A stretch of 64,000 nt of DNA. Source: Ifrita kowaldi (Eukaryota; Chordata; Aves; Passeriformes; Cinclosomatidae). Position 1 is the stretch's first letter, and each line of letters starts with the position of its first letter. The stretch is from assembly GCA_013398055.1 (NCBI GenBank), contig VZRS01012053.1:62001-126000 (forward strand), given 5' to 3'. Both the position numbers and the translations under genes were made by a program. The notes beneath the pieces are model-generated. The model saw only the letters and a program-made list of their open reading frames with translations. It did no database searches and was not told where the DNA came from. Below, one piece after another: positions 12,335-26,250 of the stretch.

Positions 12335-15300
12335 AAACACTGGTAAATTAGTGATTATATTTTGTTCTTTTTCACAGACTTTCTGCCATACTGCTATATG
12401 CTACTTCAGCCCAGGTACTTCCTTGCTAGAGAAGAATTGAAGTGCTTACCTTAGAACTTAACTTTATGAAAAATTGTGCACATTCTTTGCATTCATTCAA
12501 TAGCTTCAGCAATTTCATTCTGATGTAAAAATCTATTTGGTAAACAGATGATGAGACGCTAAAAGATTCAGTTATGCCAGTAGTTGTGGTACATTGCGCT
12601 CTCTACACTAAAAATAAGGAAACATTTAGTTTTAATTGTAGCTTTCCTTGACTGGGACTATTATTTATTTTTAAGATAGTTTGCACTATCGAAAATTATG
12701 ACTAAACCCATGTATTTTAGCATAAATATTTTGCTGATTAAAAAGCCTAACAAATGTACACAGTAAAAACAGAAATTCTTGCCTTCTGGCATTTGCTTTT
12801 CATTGTAGGCAAGTAGCAAATCCAATTACAAGATGTTTGATTCACTGGGAAAATCCTACTGGAACATTTTTGGCTCTGCAGGATACCACTCAGTACTGAA
12901 GAACCACTTGTCAGCATAATGATGTAAAGGACAGCATTCTGTGATTCACACTTGAATGTGTTTGCCAAATGATTTTCAGGATGGCACTTCATGAAATGCT
13001 CCAAAACTCTCTTTAGGATTTAGGTTCCTTTAATCGCTTTAATTCATAATTATTCTTTGCATACATTAAAATTAATATTGCAGTGAGCTCACCTTTTCCA
13101 TGGTTTTGGAGGAGATTTAATTCCTCCAAACATGAGATGAAAAAAGAAGCTTTGATATTTAATTTAAGAGGATGCTCTTTGCTAGAATTTGACTTATGTT
13201 AAACTTCTGGGTTTGGTTTTAATTTTTCACATAAGATAAGGTAAATCAGAAATACCCTGAAATTAAATCATCCAATGTATGTCAATGGAAAACCAGAATG
13301 ACATCAGATTTTAATGCTTATATTTGAGGAAACCTATCAGGACGCATTTGTAAAGTAAATAAATAGTGAAGAAAGCAGTATCTTTTAAGCAGTAAAGGAA
13401 ATCATACCTTACATTAAAAAAAAAAGGCAAAAAAAAAAAGAAGTACCTTTTTAAAATTTTCGTTAACTTACTTTGTTACCTGTTTATTAATAAAACACAT
13501 TAGGTAAACAATGCAAGGAGCAATTACTTTTAACAGTCTGAAGATTTTTCATTATAAGCTAGATAATCCGCTCTGATACATAATCTAGTTTTTCAATTTA
13601 AATGTATAATTTAAGTTCACGGACAGAAAAAGTCTGTGTACCACCGCAGTGGAAGTCAGTGGGAAAAATGCTGAAAGAATGCACCTGCCTCAGAGAGTCT
13701 GGAGCTGTATCAGATAGGAAAGGGTAGAATTGGCCTGGTTTTTCAAAGAGAAAACACATTGAAGGGTATGCCTATTGCTCAGAATAGTGGGAAACAGAGA
13801 TGGAAAATACATAACTGACAAACTTTATAAAAAATACAATATTTTTTCTTGCCTTTTTATCCTCTTAATGTAGTACTCAGCTGATGAATCTTCTCTTATC
13901 TCTTGCAATGGAATAACCTCAGTTTCAGTTTTGCTTAAGTCTCAATGATCAGAGGCTTGCCTCTCCCTTACTCCTGATTTTAATATTTCACTGTTCTGCT
14001 TTACTACCAAGAATGTATCTTTACTTCACTCATTCTATGAATTACAATAAAGGCTGGTATCATTTTCTAACCTCTCATATATCAAATATATATATTAATC
14101 CAACGCAGTTCTTATTTGATTCACTTAAATATTGTGGGCACTTTTCAGGCACTGAGGTATTCAGAACAGTGTAGGAGCAGAGCACTTGGTCATTCAGGCA
14201 ACACAAAAGGTGTTGTACAATCAATTTCATATCAAAATCTTTCAAAAAGGATTTATTTTCTTTTCTGTCATGTTTTGAGGTGTGGAATATAATTTTCCAG
14301 ATAGAGTCCAACAAAGCCCATCAGATTTGTAAACTGTGCTGGTTTTTTTAATTAAATAATATTTTATGAGAGTCATATATGAAGAAAATTGTGAAAATAG
14401 AATGAAGTTTCTAGCTATTGATATTGCAGTCTCCAAAAATTATTGACTTAAAAGCTGTTTTTGAAGGATATGTGTGACTTAGGTCCCTCTGACATTCCTA
14501 TATTCTGACATAACATCAAAGATTAGTATCAGATTAAACAAAAATAAAATCTAAATTGCATAATATCTGGGACTTCACTCTCCATAGTCAAGCTGCCTTG
14601 TGATATCTTAGAGCAAAATTTTTGTCCATTACTTGCATGTCTATCAATAGAATTTCTCTTACTATCTTGCTACCTGGTAAAAGCAACTCTTCCCATAAAG
14701 AGGAGGGAAAATACTGTTTATATTTCCCTTATCACTCAACAGTCCTTACCATGAACCAAGATAAGATATCCTTGGACAATTTTATTAATTATTAATCCCT
14801 CTTGACTAAAAAGCCATTAATAAGAAAGTCATGAACACCACTAGAATATGTGTTGAAACTTGCCTTTTGAAAAGTCATTGTTCAGGTTTCACTCTGTTGT
14901 TGGGCGATTTCTCTAAGGTATTTTATCTATGTAGGAAAATTCCTAACTATTTGAAAAATTTCTAGCTATTACTTGGTGCCTTGAATACCCACATATACTG
15001 CCTTTTCAACACACTTTTATCACAGGTCCTTACATCCTGGTCATTCTTCAAGTTTTACACTGTTTTAGAGGGGGAAAGGAAAAAAAAACGTGCGATAGCC
15101 ATGGAAAATTGGATAAAAAATTCAATATGGCTAAAGACTTAAGAGTAACACCAAAATTCAGATGATGTTAATTCAGTTAATTGTTTTTGTTAGTTGTCAA
15201 ATTACTTAGGTTCTGGACTAGTGCTCTTGATAGAAGAAAGCCAGACACTCAGATCTCTTTGAAGCTGGCAAAATATTGTTTTTCCTTTCTTCATATTTTT

Positions 15301-18300
15301 TGTTCTGATTTTTTAAACTTTTAATGAATTTCTTTCCTTTTCCAGCCAGTTTTTACCTCACTACAACAGGATTCTTTCTCTTTCTAGCCTACACTGAAGC
15401 CTCCCTTCTCACTGAGATGCTGAAGCACAGAATATTTCACCCCACTTTTTTCCCCTTTTCTTCATTTAAAAAGTTTCCTGTTTGCACCTAAGATTAATGA
15501 ATTACCTATTCACCTGTCAGTTCTGTCCCCACTGCTGTAGGTCATCTGCAATAACAATTTATTGCATCTTTTTCCCCGTTTATAATCTTTGTGTGTCATT
15601 CTCCCCTCATTACCTGTGTGACCCTCTGTTGCTTCTCTGCTCAATGTTATCTCTCAAACAGTCCTCTCTGTGCAGATTTCCTTTGATATTTTACTTCATA
15701 GAAGCCTATTGTAAAAAATAAATTGTGCTCTATTATATTGTTGAGCCAAAGTCCCTGTGTGTCATTCAGAGGGTAATTTTGCCAATTTCAAGAGCTCTTA
15801 TGTACTTTGTAGCCTTAGCTTTTGTACGTTCAACTGAGATTGGAGATCAGGACTTCACGTATTATATCATCAGTACTTTATGTATTATAAGAGTATTAAA
15901 ATGCGCAGTCAGACTCGACGTTTTTACATTTAGTCACCTACTTTTTCTTACAACCAAAGAAGCTTCTTAAGCCAAGAAGCAAGTGGAGGAGACAGGCAGA
16001 AACAGGAGGAGTTCAGGCGGAAAGTAAATCCTGTCTAGGATGACTTTAATAGGGTAGGAATCATGGTGAATGGTAAGCGACAAGAAGTGAGATACTGGAA
16101 GAGTCAGATGTTTAAAATGCAAGACTTCATTTCCGCACAGTGATTAGGAAAGAAAGGAGCTATACTTGGAGTCAGACCTGCATCAGAAAGGGGCACCAAG
16201 TGTGCGGAGCCAGGGGATTTTCAGTCCTCAGGAGATATTCAGAGAACGACTTCCCTCCTGCTCGGTACGCAATTCTGTTGAGCAGGGCTTTGGAAAAGAG
16301 CAGACAAGTCCTTTGCATGTTCACTTTTCTCCTGAGCTTTAAAACCATACTTACCTAAAATCTATAGATATATCCAGTGTAGCTCAATTGAAGTTATTCA
16401 AAAATATTGCTTATGGGCTGGTTTTGTGTCCTTTCATCTGAAATATTTATGATTTGTTGAAATTCAAAGCAAGAGACCCATGTCTGGGAGAAATCAACAG
16501 AGAATTCTGCTAAGTATGAAGTACTCTCAGTTGTTTCAAAATAATATTAAAACCAACAAAGGCAGGTGCTGATGCTGTGACATCAGTGTGGTGCACTGCA
16601 TGGTCTCTGGCAAAATGCTCTTTTTGCATGGCAAAGTAGTGTCTCCAGAACAAAGCAGGTAAGAGAAAGGATTAAGAAAACTATAGAAATTATTGTTATC
16701 AGACCTTGATAATGACATGGCCCAAGAAGTACTGCCAAAAGTTGTGCAGTCAAGAAAAGAGCAGATTTTGTGGAAGGCAGAAGTCATCCGAGAATATTTC
16801 AAAGAGCCATGAAGAACATGTTGACAAGCAGAAGGCACAAAGCTTGGGAGTTGAACTAAGTTGCAAATAACCAACTTATTCACAAATGATGCATGTTTAA
16901 GGAGCTAACAGCTCCAAGATAAGAATGCGCAAAGGTAAAACATTAATTTCCTGGAAAAAGTTCTGGATAAAGAAACAAAGTAACAATGTACACTTCAAAA
17001 AGGTAACAATGTAAACTTCTAAAAAACACCAAAAAACTAAAAACCAAAAAAAAATGAAACCCACCATTACCCAACCAAATGAAATTTAAAAATATGTTGT
17101 GGGTAAAATTGACTTTATACAACTAATTTCATACCATTATCTGTATTGATTTCTTAAATAGAAGTGACTGTATCATAACCAACATTTTACCTTGGAAACT
17201 TGCCTATAAAAATTAGAGACTTACAGTGTTCAGTTGGCAAAATATGACCAGGTCTATTTCTGTCATGACAATTACCAATTTTTATAGGTAACTTTTATAT
17301 GTCTCTGTAAATTCAAACAGCAGCTCACGGAGAAGACCAGGAAGAAAAAGAATGGATTGTAATTCCCATCCCTCATTGCTTTAATTACTAGATCTGAGAG
17401 ACACAAGGGGGAATTTCCTCTGGGAAATATTTTAGTAAAATCTCAAGACAGGAAATAGGAGGCTTCTTCATGGATGCATACATTTATTTTTCAAAAGTGG
17501 TGTGCAAGACTTTGGGTACTTGTTTTTAAAGTTAATTCCTTCACAGTGCATGGAAATTTGTATTGAAGAAACAGTGTTTCAGAGTTCATTAATGAGTGGA
17601 TACTTTTCCAGCCACTTCTTGGCCCTGGACCTGGACATCAACATGCCTGCTTTGTAGATTTTCCTTTCTTTCATCAGGCTGTAGAGCTTTATTTGGAAGC
17701 CAATTGGATAACTTCAGTGCATAGAAACATATGAATAGGCATGAGCTTTCAGAGATATCATGATTTACTAAATCATAATGATTAAATTTGCCCCCGAAAT
17801 AAGTTCTTACAAAAGAAATTACTGTAAAAGGTTTCTATGGATTGCTCACTTTTTTAAAGCAACTTCATCCACATAATTCCCCTTGTTTCAGGAGTCTGTC
17901 TGAGTTTCTGACTTTAATTCATTGCAAGCCAACAGAAACTGGGAAGTCCATGAAGTTGCCATAGTAACTCAATGGACAAAGACTTAATTCCCTAGTTTAT
18001 ATATAAGCCAGAACTCATATCCTGCAGACAGAAATGGGCTTAAATTATTTAGGTCTATAAAGTCAATGGATTATATATATTTAATAAATAAGTGTCAGTT
18101 CCTTAGTTAGTGAAAAATGGGCTTTGATTGCTCCATGCTGCCTCAAAAGTATTTGTATGTGGGATAGTAAGCCAATCAAAAAGTCAAGGGGAATGAAAAG
18201 GAACAGAAACCAGGGTACACTGAAAGTAGTTCTTTCCATGTTAAGAGAGGTTATGAGTTATGCTATTAACTTATTAAGAATTTATTTTGAAAAAAATCCT

Positions 18301-19745
18301 CAAACTGAGCTGTTAAGGTCCATAAAGGCCACGTGGATTTTACAGAAAGAGAGGATGACACACTCAGAGTTTTGCAATCTAGTGAAAACTATGGTTTTGG
18401 AGTCAATTGTTGTTGATCCCAGTTCACAAATATAATTTGCAGTAGCAGTGCTGAGGTAACAACATGTGGAAGAGCAAAACCAAAGGCAAAGCCTGTTGGA
18501 AAATGTGTTATGAACCACATAATTTTGTCATGGGCAGTGTGGTTTACTGAGAGACACGACATATTTTCAGATTAAGAGTGTGGTATAATCAACAGTTATT
18601 CCGGGTTGTGTCAAGAGAGACATGAAAAAGTAACAAAAAATAACTGAATTTGCTTATTTCAGACAATTTCCTGCTTCTCAGCTTCTTGATCACAATCTGA
18701 AAATCTTTTACCTAGAATTGAATTAAGATCACCCACTTACAGAGAACAAAAAGTTTTCTTTTTCTATCTGTTTAATTTTGCCCTCCTTTTCCATAACTTC
18801 TCCTTCATTCCACATTTAGCAAGTGGGTAGATTGAAATCATAAACCAGGCCTGCTGCATAGCAACTTGCCTAAATAATATTGGTAAATATAAATATACTG
18901 GACATTCTTTGGGAACATTGCACTAGTAAATGTATAGGGACATTTTAATCATCAAATCTACCAATAACTTCAAATGTCTTAGAAAACAAATCCTGTGTAA
19001 TTCAATTCCCTCAATTAATGAATTCTGTAGGTCTTTTTCATGAGATCCCCAAGTACATCAGTTATTTATCTTAGTCCTGCAAGTGCAAAAAGAACAGCTC
19101 ATGTGGGAATTGCCACTACAGCTTTATTGTATTTTATATTGCTTTATTTAATTCTTTTTTTCCGTTTTAATTCATATGCCAGCTTTCAATAGGATATTGA
19201 GCCTGAAAGGTTTCCCCTGCACATTTAATTTGAAAAGCAGACTGACATCTATATTTCTTCCTGGATGGGAGCTCATCATGCAATCAGACTTTATCCTTGT
19301 ATTTACATTTTGTGTCATTCCAGCTCTCTCCTGTTGTTCCAGTTGTTTGGGTCCTTTTATAGTTTCCTGCCCAGGACTTGTAAACAGTAGATAAATGGCA
19401 TGAGAGGCATCAGGACATGAAAAACTATTCAGAAAAATAAAAAGAAGATTGTTAACTGTAATCAAAGAAAACAGAGACCAGTTGGAAATGCCACTATCAT
19501 AAATGTCTTTGTTGCTCCATATGATAACAGAAGGCTTGGGGGTTTTTTGTGATTTTAGGTAAGTTTTGCTTTGTACAGGAAGTTCTCATGCGTCGTGAGA
19601 TACCATAGGCAGTTGCCTTAGTGATAGGTTTCCTCTCATTTCCCTTTTCCAACCTCCACTGTCATTCAGCACATTCTGAGTTTTTAGGGGTCTCTTACAG
19701 AAAACTTCCTTTTTTATTGGAAAATATCTTCTAATTCTGAACTTT
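12335..19745. other. Non-genic AT-rich stretch
   Basis: No confident feature. Two longer frames were inspected: a minus-strand 115-codon frame at 16536-16883 and a plus-strand 103-codon frame at 18124-18435. Neither resembles a known family or is bounded by good splice sites. A slightly GC-richer patch at 15960-16340 is unexplained. Confidence 0.45.
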
Positions 19746-19747
19746 AT

Positions 19748-19785
<38 letters not shown>

Positions 19786-19786
19786 G
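19746..19786. repeat. (CA)n(TA)n microsatellite
   Basis: About 13 CA units run directly into about 7 TA units. A compound dinucleotide repeat, likely polymorphic. Confidence 0.95.
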
Positions 19787-22700
19787 TACGTTTGGGTTTT
19801 CTTTTGGTTATGTGCTTTTGGTGGGTTTTTTTCTCTCAAGGTCTATTGTGGGCCATATGAACTTGGTATTGTGTGTGCCATAGCCTAGTTAGCCTTCCAC
19901 CATAAGTGCTAATTTTAATGAAATTGTCTGTCCTCTGGACATTCAGAATTAGAAGACCACTCAGAAAAAACCTAGTGTCTAATTCACTGCTTTCACAAAG
20001 GTCATCATATATGCCAGTGTAATGAATGGAAGGTATTTGCAAAATACAGATATATGCTTACTTAATTTGGGTTGAAACTTAATTTAATAGTGCTTCATAA
20101 TTTCAATAAGGCTTTGTTTAAACAAAAATCAGGTTAAAGTATCTAGACAACTGGCTGAAAATTCAAGCAGAGATAAACTGGGATTACTCTCTGGTCTTAT
20201 GGTTCTGCTAACAGAGAAACATGAAAAAAAAAAGAGCAATAAAAATATTTTAGTCCTGAGTTCTTGCTGTTATTGCCAATGCCTGTCAGCTAGGAAAGTA
20301 AATTCTGTAAATTTTCACTCTCATTTTCCTTCAAATTACTTTTGTGACCTCCTTGCCCCTAACTGAAACATGACTCCAAATATACATCACTAATGCTGAT
20401 TATGTTATTGTACAATTTCACCTTCACTGTGCAGTATCAATGGAACAGAAACAGGGACAGAGTATTGGCATGGTGCTACAGAATCTTAAACACAGCACAG
20501 AAATCCCCCTCTTTGGGAAGGGGCCAGGGCTATTATCCATGCTAAGTGAGCCAGCATAGCGATGTGAAAACAAAACAAAAAATCCCCTCTGGATAGAAAG
20601 TGTCATTTTCCAAACAAATAAATACAAGGGTTTCAAGTTTTCTTAGTAGAACATTAAAATAAGCTCTACTCTGTAGAGTAATGAATAAATCTAGTGTGTT
20701 GATTCTGCTCATTGCTGAAACAGTGTCAAGAAGGATTAGGTTAAACGAAAAGAAACAAATGTATGAAGCATTCACACACAATCTCCAAGAGAAAAGAGGT
20801 AACCCGCCAGCTAGAACAGGGAATAGATAAAGGATTTTAGAGCATCCAAATTTGTCTTTTGGGATCTCTTGCCATTTCCTTCACTCGATATCCAATGAGT
20901 TTTACAGAATGCAAACAGCAATATTTAAAATAATACGGAAGTACTACAGCTTAAAACTGAAATTTGCTTGAACAAAATATTTTACCTTGAGAAAATGACT
21001 GAACTCTGAGCTATTTCAAAGTTGAAAATTTCCAAGTTAATCAAATTATCTGAAGTGTTTCAATGGAATATCTTTTTCTGTGAAAGAGAATGAGAAGCAA
21101 AAGTTATCTCATAAAATTCCAGTTAGTTGATATAAAGAGAAAAAGAGGGTGGGCATTTTTACGTGTGGATCACAACACTTGCTTTTTTTTCAAATACTGA
21201 TATCAAACTGGATGCTGAACTATTTGCAGCTAGGATCAAGTAGAGACCAAGTAGGCTTTGTGAAAAGGCAACCTTAAAGTAAAATATGATCTATTTTCAG
21301 GATTCTTGCAGTTCAGTCTGTTTGGATTTATAATCTTTGTGGAAACAGCAAGTGATTCAATATACAGGGCACATAATTCATCTGTAATGAAAGCACTTCA
21401 CCTTGAAGAGCACTTCCACTGGGTCTCAGTAGAACATTGATCTATATTGAGAATTCAGTGGGGGAACAGTGCTTAATGGTAAATGAATTTTAAGAGTCCC
21501 CTTTTTATCCCCTCAGAGGACTACATTGCTCTTCTGCAATCCTCTTAAAGAATAGTTTGCAGTTTATACCTTGTAGTTTAACAGCTTTTTTCAGTAGTCT
21601 GCCTTTTCCCTCTCTTCTTACACCAGATACTTCTGCTGCCCCTGGTCAGCCCCTTTTGTTCTTTGAATGGAGAAATTGTATGTTGGGAGTTGAACAAAGT
21701 ATGAAAAAAAATTTTAAAAAGCTATTTTTTTTTTGCCAGGTTATTTGCTACTTATACAATAGAAGAGAAAATTTGAAGGAAGAAAATGCCTGATAAGGTA
21801 GGAGAGTGACTGGCATGCTTACAGCATGTTTTATGGCTTCAACCTCCTTCGTAAAGATGGTTTCTTTTGAAGGCTGAGGTTAATCTCTCGTCACAGGACT
21901 TCTTCTCGTATAGTGTTAAGTTTGTTGAACATTTTAATACAAGTTCTAAGAACTACTTCCAACATCACTACACATAAATCCAAATGCTCATTCCTCTTTA
22001 GAATGCCTGTACAATATCACCAAAACTATGGGATTTATTTCTGCTGAGGAAGCAGAGAGTTTAAAAGAACTGAGAGAAAATTATTATTTCAAGATAATAA
22101 ATATTTTATTATTTTAGCACATTTTCCTAACTAATATAAAAATATCACAAAGACTGGCACAATACTATGCAAAATAAAAAGCACTTGGAGCATAATTCCT
22201 TTATCCATCTGATAACCAAGATCCTTCCTGACTTTTTCTTTATAGCAAGAGGTCTTTGACTAGATTGAGTTCAACGGAGTAAATTGAACTCTATAGGTCG
22301 TGCTTACTGCTGTCAGAAAATGCCAAACTAATCTCAAACCACGGCAAAAAATTCCCCTGCTGTAATTATAACCTGTTTTCTTTATCACAGATGTACAAAT
22401 GGGAAAGTTAGAGTGCATTATGACAACTGAAAAATAAAACATGAACATATAAACACCTATACAGAAATATTCTATATTTTAGAAATAGTTCAGAAGTTCA
22501 AAGTATAAAATAGCTTCCAACACTAGAAGGGATGTTTTTTAACACACCATTAACATCACTGGTGGACTGTTTCTATACACACAGGTTGTAGCCCTTAAAT
22601 GACCAAAACCAACTCCAATTTATGTTTGCAAACTAAGCAACTTACATGATTTAATGGAAATGCTATAAATTTTATAAATATATATATACACACTCATGTA

Positions 22701-23109
22701 ACTTTTTTTAATGGTAAATGGTGGTAAACTATTATTATATGTTGACAGCTAACTCATTGGGTCATCCTGAAGACCTAAAAAAATTGCTGTTGAGATACGC
22801 CCTCTAAAAACCTTTAAGTCTTCGTGTCTCCAGTGCCAGATACCTGAGTTAACATTTTTTTTTAATACAGAAAATTGTTTCAATGGTATTTTATGACCAT
22901 TGTTTATAAATATCTTGTTTAAAAATAAAAGGGGTGGGTTTTGTATGTAGTTTAGCAACTTAGTTTTTCAAAACTTGTTTTCTTCAAATTCATTTCCTCT
23001 CTTGAGCAAGGGACGTGAGACTATAAAAATACGGTTTTTTATTTTTAACTGAGTTTTCACTAATCGTGCAGTAATTTCAAACCAATCTTTAACTAACTCT
23101 TAAGTTCAT
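19787..23109. other. Non-genic AT-rich stretch
   Basis: Nothing recognised. Only short chance frames and small T and A homopolymers. Confidence 0.45.
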
Positions 23110-23335
23110 GAAGCAATGCCGCGCAGGACAGAGCAGGCTGTGACTGATAACCCCCCTGTGGTTTGTCAGCAGCGCAGCTGCGGGCTGAGTGCCTGAGCTC
23201 GGCGGTGTGACTGGCAGCAGGGCTGGGCTGGCTCAGCATCCCGGTTATCCCCCGTTATCTCCTTCCCCCGGCTCTGGGAGGCAGCAAGCCACCGGCAGCT
23301 GCTGAGGCTGTCACCCACGGTTCAGCCTCGCATCA
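23110..23335. promoter_or_regulatory. Isolated GC- and CpG-rich islet
   Basis: Sharp rise in GC against an AT-rich background, with several CpGs (GCCGCGCAGG, CTCGGCGGTGTG, CCCCCGGCTC) and repeated GCTGAG/GGCTGGCTCAGC words. It could be a CpG-island promoter of an unseen transcript, an enhancer or a GC-rich insertion. A minus-strand transcript could use it, but no exon was found beside it. Confidence 0.35.
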
Positions 23336-25724
23336 AGCAATCGATGTGTCTGATGGGCAAATACCTTGCAGGGTCTTTTACACAGATGAACTTGCTGCCA
23401 CTTGACAGAGTTCCAACCTTTTACACCTATTAAGGAAGGAAACAATAATGCTGTCCTCTTCTCTCCAGGGTTTTCTATATGCTGCCCCTGACTGTGTCCT
23501 AAATGAATCAAGAAATCAATTTGCAGCCTCTCAGCCTCAGTTAAATCAAACTTATTCGCAGTTTCTGCTGAGTAAAAAACATCCAGTGCTTCTCCTCAGT
23601 ACCCACTGTCATTTTAACAAGATCTATCAGAGGCTTGGCCAAAGCTACACTGTCCAAAGTGTTTAATTTTGCTTCTTTTCTCCTCTTTTTAGCTTTCCTC
23701 GTTACCTTTTTACTATTTTATTACTTTACCTTTATTAGTATTATTTGTGCAAATTATTTCTACTCCTAGAATCATAGTCTACTAAACACAGCTGCTAAAT
23801 GAAGTATAAAATTAATTTTATCACCAGAAAAACAGAACATAATATGGAATAAAGTTCTTTTATTGAAAAATAGTGACTATGAGATGAAATATTACAGTGT
23901 TTATTGTGAACTTATAGATATTATAGGCCTGGTAATAACCTAAGAGCTTATCTAATATTTTTCATGCAAGTGAATGTTTACTCTTTATGGCATAGATAAC
24001 ATTTTTGCTTTTAATAATACAGAGCCTGAGGCTCCCATGTTTTCTTGAGATGCCACTTATTAATTTAAGCACCTGAAACTTAAAGATCTAGTGTAATGTC
24101 CTATGCAGCCTCCCCAAATAGCCAATGGAAAGAGAAAGTATCTGTGCTTTACAGCATTGTACGAAAGGTAAGTAGCCTATGGAGTCTAAAACACCATCTT
24201 TCTATCCAGAGAGAATCCTGTCAACTAACCTAAGGTAATAAGTTACTTAAAGACATTTACAGGCAGGTCACATGTTCCTCTATTAGGAATTTTTTCATTT
24301 CGGCTAGCGAAAGATGATTACAGTAAAGGAAATTAGACCAGAACAAAGATGTTTCACAGATTAATTAGTTGAAAATAATATTTAAAATTCTTAACAAACA
24401 TGCTGTTTATCTTCTTGGTGCAAACTACTTTGAATTATAATATAAGCCCTTTTTTTTTAAACAATTTTTTTCAATATTGAACAAAAGGAAAAATGTTATC
24501 CAAAGGAGTTGACATTTCATCCTTTTTCCCAGTATATTATGAAAAAAAAGCCAAAAAAATTCAGAAGACTTTTTCTCACACATTTTTAATTCCTACTTAA
24601 TACAGCTGATTGCCAGAATGCTTTTTCTCCATAAGATTATTAATACTTATGATCAATATGATCACAATGTCATAGTGTTATGGTATCATACCAACATATA
24701 TAAATCCTAACCACTATGCCATATAGAAAGAAAAAAACCCCTTTCTTATGGATATGCACATACATCAAAGCAAAATGAAACTTTATTACCTCACTTTATA
24801 GTTTCCTGAGATTTTGTCACACATACATTAAAATTTTCTCATTTTTCATGCATTAGAGGTAAATATGATTTCAGTCTTGTACTGACATTAATTCATTCTC
24901 CAATAGGTTCTGCTATATCAGCCTGTAGGGTCACCTCATTTCCCTAGTTTAGGTATAGTGAACATTCTCCAACATAGCCAGACAAAAAAACCAGAAAGCC
25001 TACAGGCAACAATTATGAATTCCTAGAAATCTAAAGTTGCTGCCAGTGAAAGGCCACTGAAATTGTTCCAAACAGAGTTTATCTTCAGATATCCTACTGA
25101 AATACTGCACTTTTTACTCTCTCTGACATTTATGATTAGTAATACTCAGGAATACACTCTATCATTTTTATGATGCAACAGCTTTTGCTGTGCTGTCTAG
25201 TTTTCATTTGAAACAAAATGGGCTAAATCAGATTGTAGCAGCTCAGACCTAAGCAGTATGTCTCCACTTGGAAATCAGCTATTATTCTGAAGAGGCTATC
25301 TATCAGGAAAAAAAAAAAGAAAATAAAAAAAGGAATAAAGAGGCAAACTACTCAACAAAAAACCCAGCGGAGTAAAAAGCAAAAATCCATGATTTATGAC
25401 AACTTAACAGTTATTCACATCTGTGAATTATTCACTTTGGCAGTTTGTATAATATAGATGGCAAATGTGAATATAAATTTTTATTTCAGAGTTTCTTTGA
25501 ATGTTTCATGCAGGCAACAAAACCATGCTTGTAGACACTACATTTGTGAGTAAGTTCTTGCTTTAAATTTTCTTCTCCTCTGAGAGAATAATTTCATTTG
25601 GGGGAAATAAGCAATATTATCTACAGAAAATAACTTCTTTTTTTTAAATGTGCAATTATTTGGGGGGTTTTAGGTTAATAATTCTTAGATTTGCTCTTTA
25701 AGGACTTGGTGTAATAGAAACTTT
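23336..25724. other. Non-genic AT-rich stretch
   Basis: No gene or recognised repeat. Ends in an A/T-rich segment with short poly-T runs beside the GC-rich block at 25.73 kb. Confidence 0.45.
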
Positions 25725-26250
25725 TTTTTTTATGGCGCTGGGTTGCTATGAGCACTCGGTGACATGTCTGGGTCCTTCAGATGGTTTTGGTGGAAATAAC
25801 CAGCTCTGCCCATCAAACAAGGACGCTTCATGGTCCAGTCTTGGGTTGTCACCTGAGGATGGCTCCAGCTCCCATTGTAAGCAGTTTATGGTACTGCTGA
25901 GCAGGAGCCGCCAGCAGAGAAGGAAAGTTCTGAAAAGCCCAATCACAGCCACAGTCGTGGGCTGGTGCAGAATGCTGAGTATTGGAATGGGGAATCCCAG
26001 TCAGATATCCACCTGGGAACCAGTAGTTGATGGGGCTGGGGCTGCTCAGAGAGGTGCATGGGGGAGGGACACCACAGTATGCGAGGAGAGAAACTCTGTG
26101 TACATGTGGGAGGACTCTTAAGAGGGAGTCAAAGAGACCCATCCAATGCTGTGCACCATGTGGTGGAGACTGCTCTGCTGACCTGCCTGAGCTTCTTCCT
26201 GGAGGGCACTGTCACTGCCATTGCCACAGGCTGCAGGCCAGAGGGGTAGG
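25725..26250 (-). other. GC-rich block bordered by a T-tract, possible retrocopy
   Basis: About 520 bp of much higher GC than its surroundings starts right after a run of ten Ts (about 25722-25731). Read on the minus strand this is GC-rich sequence ending in poly(A), the layout of a retroposed transcript. Long open frames exist on both strands: 129 codons on plus from 25732, 97 on minus from 26142. Neither matches a protein I know, and overlapping frames are expected in GC-rich DNA. I could not identify a clean target-site duplication. Confidence 0.35.

Noticed and set aside
16536..16883. 115-codon minus-strand frame
   Set aside because: No splice context, no family resemblance, Ser/Leu/Cys-rich composition typical of chance antisense frames.
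18124..18435. 103-codon plus-strand frame
   Set aside because: Considered as a retroelement remnant, but no conserved motif was found and flanks show no LTR or CR1 features.
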